NCBI RefSeq assembly: GCF_020686945.1
Contig: NZ_JAJEPR010000044.1
Span: 1 to 24,434 of the forward strand
Source of the DNA: Limivivens faecihominis
GTDB taxonomy: Bacteria; Bacillota; Clostridia; Lachnospirales; Lachnospiraceae
Length of the DNA: 24,434 nt
Direction: 5' to 3'
Below the pieces are notes generated by a model, which was given only the letters and a program-made list of their open reading frames with translations, made no database searches and had not been told where the DNA came from. The position numbers and the translations under genes were made by a program. Shown here piece by piece: positions 22,417-24,434 of the stretch (the stretch's first letter is position 1; each line of letters begins with the position of its first letter).

Positions 22417-23109
22417 ATGGAGAAAAATAAATTGAGATTATTAGTTGTTGAAGATGAGAAGAAATTATGTGATATGATTGCGAAAAGTCTGCACCAGGCA
22501 GGGTATGAGGTAGACACGTGTAATGACGGAGAGGAAGCACTGGATATGATCTATGCGGAAATGTATGATTTGATCGTGCTTGATCTTAACCTTCCGGGGA
22601 TGGATGGGATGGATATTCTCCGGGAACTTCGAAAGGAAAATGAAGAGACAAAGGTATTGATTCTGTCTGCGAGAAGTCAGATCGCTGATAAGGTTGACGG
22701 TCTTGATGCGGGGGCAAATGATTATATGGAAAAACCCTTTCATCTGCAAGAGCTGGAAGCCCGTGTGCGAAGTCTGACAAGAAGAAAGTTTGTACAAAAA
22801 AATGTCTGTCTGGAATGTGGCAGTCTTCGTTTTGATACAAGAGAAAGGACTGCATATGCAAAAGACAAGCCGGTTGCATTGACAAGAAAAGAGAATGGAA
22901 TTCTAGAGTATCTTCTTTTGAATCAGGGAAGACCGGTCAGTCAGGAAGAACTGATCGAGCATGTCTGGGATTCTTCTGTGGATAGTTTCAGCGGCTCGAT
23001 CCGAGTGCATATGTCTTCTCTGAGAAAGAAGCTGAAAGCCGGGCTTGGTTATGATCCGATCGTGAATAAGATCGGTGAGGGGTATAAGATAGGAGGAGGT
23101 AAAGCATGA
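22417..23109 (+). CDS. OmpR/PhoB-family response regulator
   Basis: This 230-aa DNA-binding regulator has a receiver domain (about 5-118) with acidic residues VEDE (about 11-14), phospho-acceptor D56 (IVLDLNLPGMDG) and K106 (EKPF). A linker and a winged-helix Trans_reg_C domain (about 130-228) follow, with EELIEHVWDSS and IRVHMSSLRKKL. I chose ATG 22417 because the promoter places the transcription start after the earlier ATG at 22372. It overlaps the kinase gene by 4 nt. It is divergent from the redox operon, which is its likely target along with its own gene. Confidence 0.95.
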   Translation: MEKNKLRLLVVEDEKKLCDMIAKSLHQAGYEVDTCNDGEEALDMIYAEMYDLIVLDLNLPGMDGMDILRELRKENEETKVLILSARSQIADKVDGLDAGANDYMEKPFHLQELEARVRSLTRRKFVQKNVCLECGSLRFDTRERTAYAKDKPVALTRKENGILEYLLLNQGRPVSQEELIEHVWDSSVDSFSGSIRVHMSSLRKKLKAGLGYDPIVNKIGEGYKIGGGKA

Positions 23110-24329
23110 AAAAAATATCACTCCAGTGGAGACTGACGATTCTTACAACCGTGCTGATCACAGTATTGTGTGGGTGCCTTACATTTTTCTTATATAAGAA
23201 CGGAGTCTATTATATTGATACGCTTCAGGAGACTGTTACGGATCAAAGTGCCGCACCGGAGGCAGTGTATATTGATATTCCGGATAATGAATGGGATGAT
23301 TTTGCAGCGCAGTTTGCTACGAAGGTTTATAATTCGAAATCAGATTATAGAAATAGAAGTCTTCTGATTACTGCTGTCGTGGCACTGATTGGTGGTGCAG
23401 TTACATTTTTTGTCAGCGGCAGGGCATTAAAACCACTCAAAGAATTTTCAGAGACAGTAGAAAAGGTTCAGGCACAGAATCTGGCGGATTATACGATTGA
23501 AGAGAATAGAATCGCAGAATTAGATCGACTTCGTACTTCTTATAACAAGATGCTTTTGCGACTTTCGGAATCATTTGAGACACAGCGTCAGTTTACAGGA
23601 AATGCAGCACATGAGCTACGAACTCCTTTAGCATTAATCCAAGCACAACTAGATCTTTATCATACAACAGAACATCCGGAGAGTGGAGATGCGGCAGAAG
23701 AAACCATCCAGATGGTGACGGAGCAGAATGAACGTCTTAGCAAGCTTGTCAGAACACTCTTGGATATGAGTGAATTACAAACGGTGGCACGTAATGAAAA
23801 GATCGAGATTCAGGGATTGATAGAGGAAGTGCTGACGGATCTGGAACCACTGGCACAGGAAAAGAATATTGAACTGTTACAGAAGGCACAGAATTCGTCG
23901 GATGGAAGATCAGATGGAACAGAAGAGTCGTTGCTGGTCGCATGTAGTGTGAACAATAACGAAAAGCCAGAGGATGAACTGATTCTGACAGGAAGTGATA
24001 TTCTGATCTATCGGATGATTTATAATCTCGTTGAAAATGCGATTAAATATAATCGAACAGATGGAAGGGTTACGGTATCGGCAAAGAGAGAGAAGGATGA
24101 GGTTGTCCTGACAGTTGCGGATACAGGGAATGGAATTGACGAGTCATTCCGGGAACAGATCTTTGAACCGTTTTTCCGGGTAGATAAGTCCAGAAGCCGT
24201 GAACTTGGAGGGGTAGGTCTTGGACTTGCGATGGTGCGTGAAATCGTGCGGGTGCATGACGGAAAGATTGAGGTTCGCGGAAATGAGCAGGGCGGAACAA
24301 CATTTGAAGTGAGAATGGGGATGGAATAG
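23106..24329 (+). CDS. membrane sensor histidine kinase
   Basis: This 407-aa kinase is the cognate partner of the preceding regulator. It has two transmembrane helices (about 9-30 and 86-105) with a short outside loop of about 55 residues, then HAMP (about 106-155) and HisKA with phospho-acceptor H169 (AAHELRTPL). The HATPase domain has the N box NLVENAIKYN (about 307-316), G1 DTGNGID, F box FEPFFR and G2 GGVGLGLAM. A poorly conserved insert of about 40 residues (about 260-297, Ser/Asn/Glu-rich) sits between HisKA and the N box. The small outside loop suggests sensing of a membrane or cell-envelope signal. Translational coupling to the regulator is shown by ATGA. Confidence 0.95.
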   Translation: MKKISLQWRLTILTTVLITVLCGCLTFFLYKNGVYYIDTLQETVTDQSAAPEAVYIDIPDNEWDDFAAQFATKVYNSKSDYRNRSLLITAVVALIGGAVTFFVSGRALKPLKEFSETVEKVQAQNLADYTIEENRIAELDRLRTSYNKMLLRLSESFETQRQFTGNAAHELRTPLALIQAQLDLYHTTEHPESGDAAEETIQMVTEQNERLSKLVRTLLDMSELQTVARNEKIEIQGLIEEVLTDLEPLAQEKNIELLQKAQNSSDGRSDGTEESLLVACSVNNNEKPEDELILTGSDILIYRMIYNLVENAIKYNRTDGRVTVSAKREKDEVVLTVADTGNGIDESFREQIFEPFFRVDKSRSRELGGVGLGLAMVREIVRVHDGKIEVRGNEQGGTTFEVRMGME

Positions 24330-24369
24330 AAGAATAAAAATACTTTATCATTACTTAACTAAAACTTCC

Positions 24370-24386
24370 CACACCGTATCGGTGTG
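24370..24386. other. hairpin downstream of the kinase gene
   Basis: CACACCG and CGGTGTG surround TAT. No T run follows, so this is not a clear terminator. It could be a leader or recognition hairpin for a gene beyond the window. Confidence 0.35.
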
Positions 24387-24434
24387 TTGAACCTTGAAAA
24401 TTCAATATTTCAGCCAATAAAAAAGGCATAAATC

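Overview
The window looks like chromosomal DNA of a low-to-mid G+C Firmicute, most likely a gut Lachnospiraceae (Clostridia). This is inferred from the AAGGAGG-type ribosome binding sites, canonical sigma-A promoters, and gene families typical of that group: a MoxR/VWA pair, a CD1871A-type CXXC peptide, an IS1182-type transposase and Clostridial tRNA-Glu genes. No species can be named from the sequence alone.

Layout. Positions 1-310 hold no convincing gene, only palindromes and repeat-like sequence, and end in a bidirectional terminator. 351-2005 (minus) is a two-gene unit of a Cof-type HAD phosphatase and a PHP phosphoesterase. Divergent from it, 2210-4889 (plus) encodes a MoxR-like AAA+ ATPase and a large VWA protein. 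4926-16237 (plus) is an accessory island, visibly more AT-rich up to about 14340. It carries a Fic protein, hsdM, hsdS-1, a tyrosine recombinase, hsdS-2, hsdR (a complete type I restriction-modification system), a macro-domain/HTH fusion and a small VWA protein. 16365-17465 (minus) is glycerol dehydrogenase. 17844-18221 (minus) is a tandem array of four tRNA-Glu(CUC) genes with its own promoter and terminator. 18462-20256 is an apparently intact IS1182-family element. 20286-22326 (minus) is a membrane redox operon: a 46-aa CXXC peptide, a polyferredoxin and a TlpA-like lipoprotein. It is divergent from an OmpR-type two-component system (22417-24329, plus).

How the genes may work together. The most notable region is the type I RM locus. 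Two specificity genes in the same orientation flank a XerC/D-like recombinase. A 26-bp exact direct repeat overlaps the stop codon of the gene before each hsdS (hsdM and the recombinase). A second, 23-bp in-frame repeat lies in the middle of each hsdS. This arrangement predicts excision or exchange of the hsdS-1/recombinase block and in-frame swapping of target recognition domains, rather than the inversion usual for phase-variable hsdS loci. The island starts with a Fic protein, whose promoter is abutted by a perfect 15-bp inverted repeat, and continues into a macro-domain protein. It therefore combines an AMP-transferase-type gene, restriction, and an ADP-ribose-binding gene.

The redox operon and the two-component system face each other across a short intergenic region with a duplicated 12-bp motif. 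This suggests that the response regulator controls the redox genes and itself.
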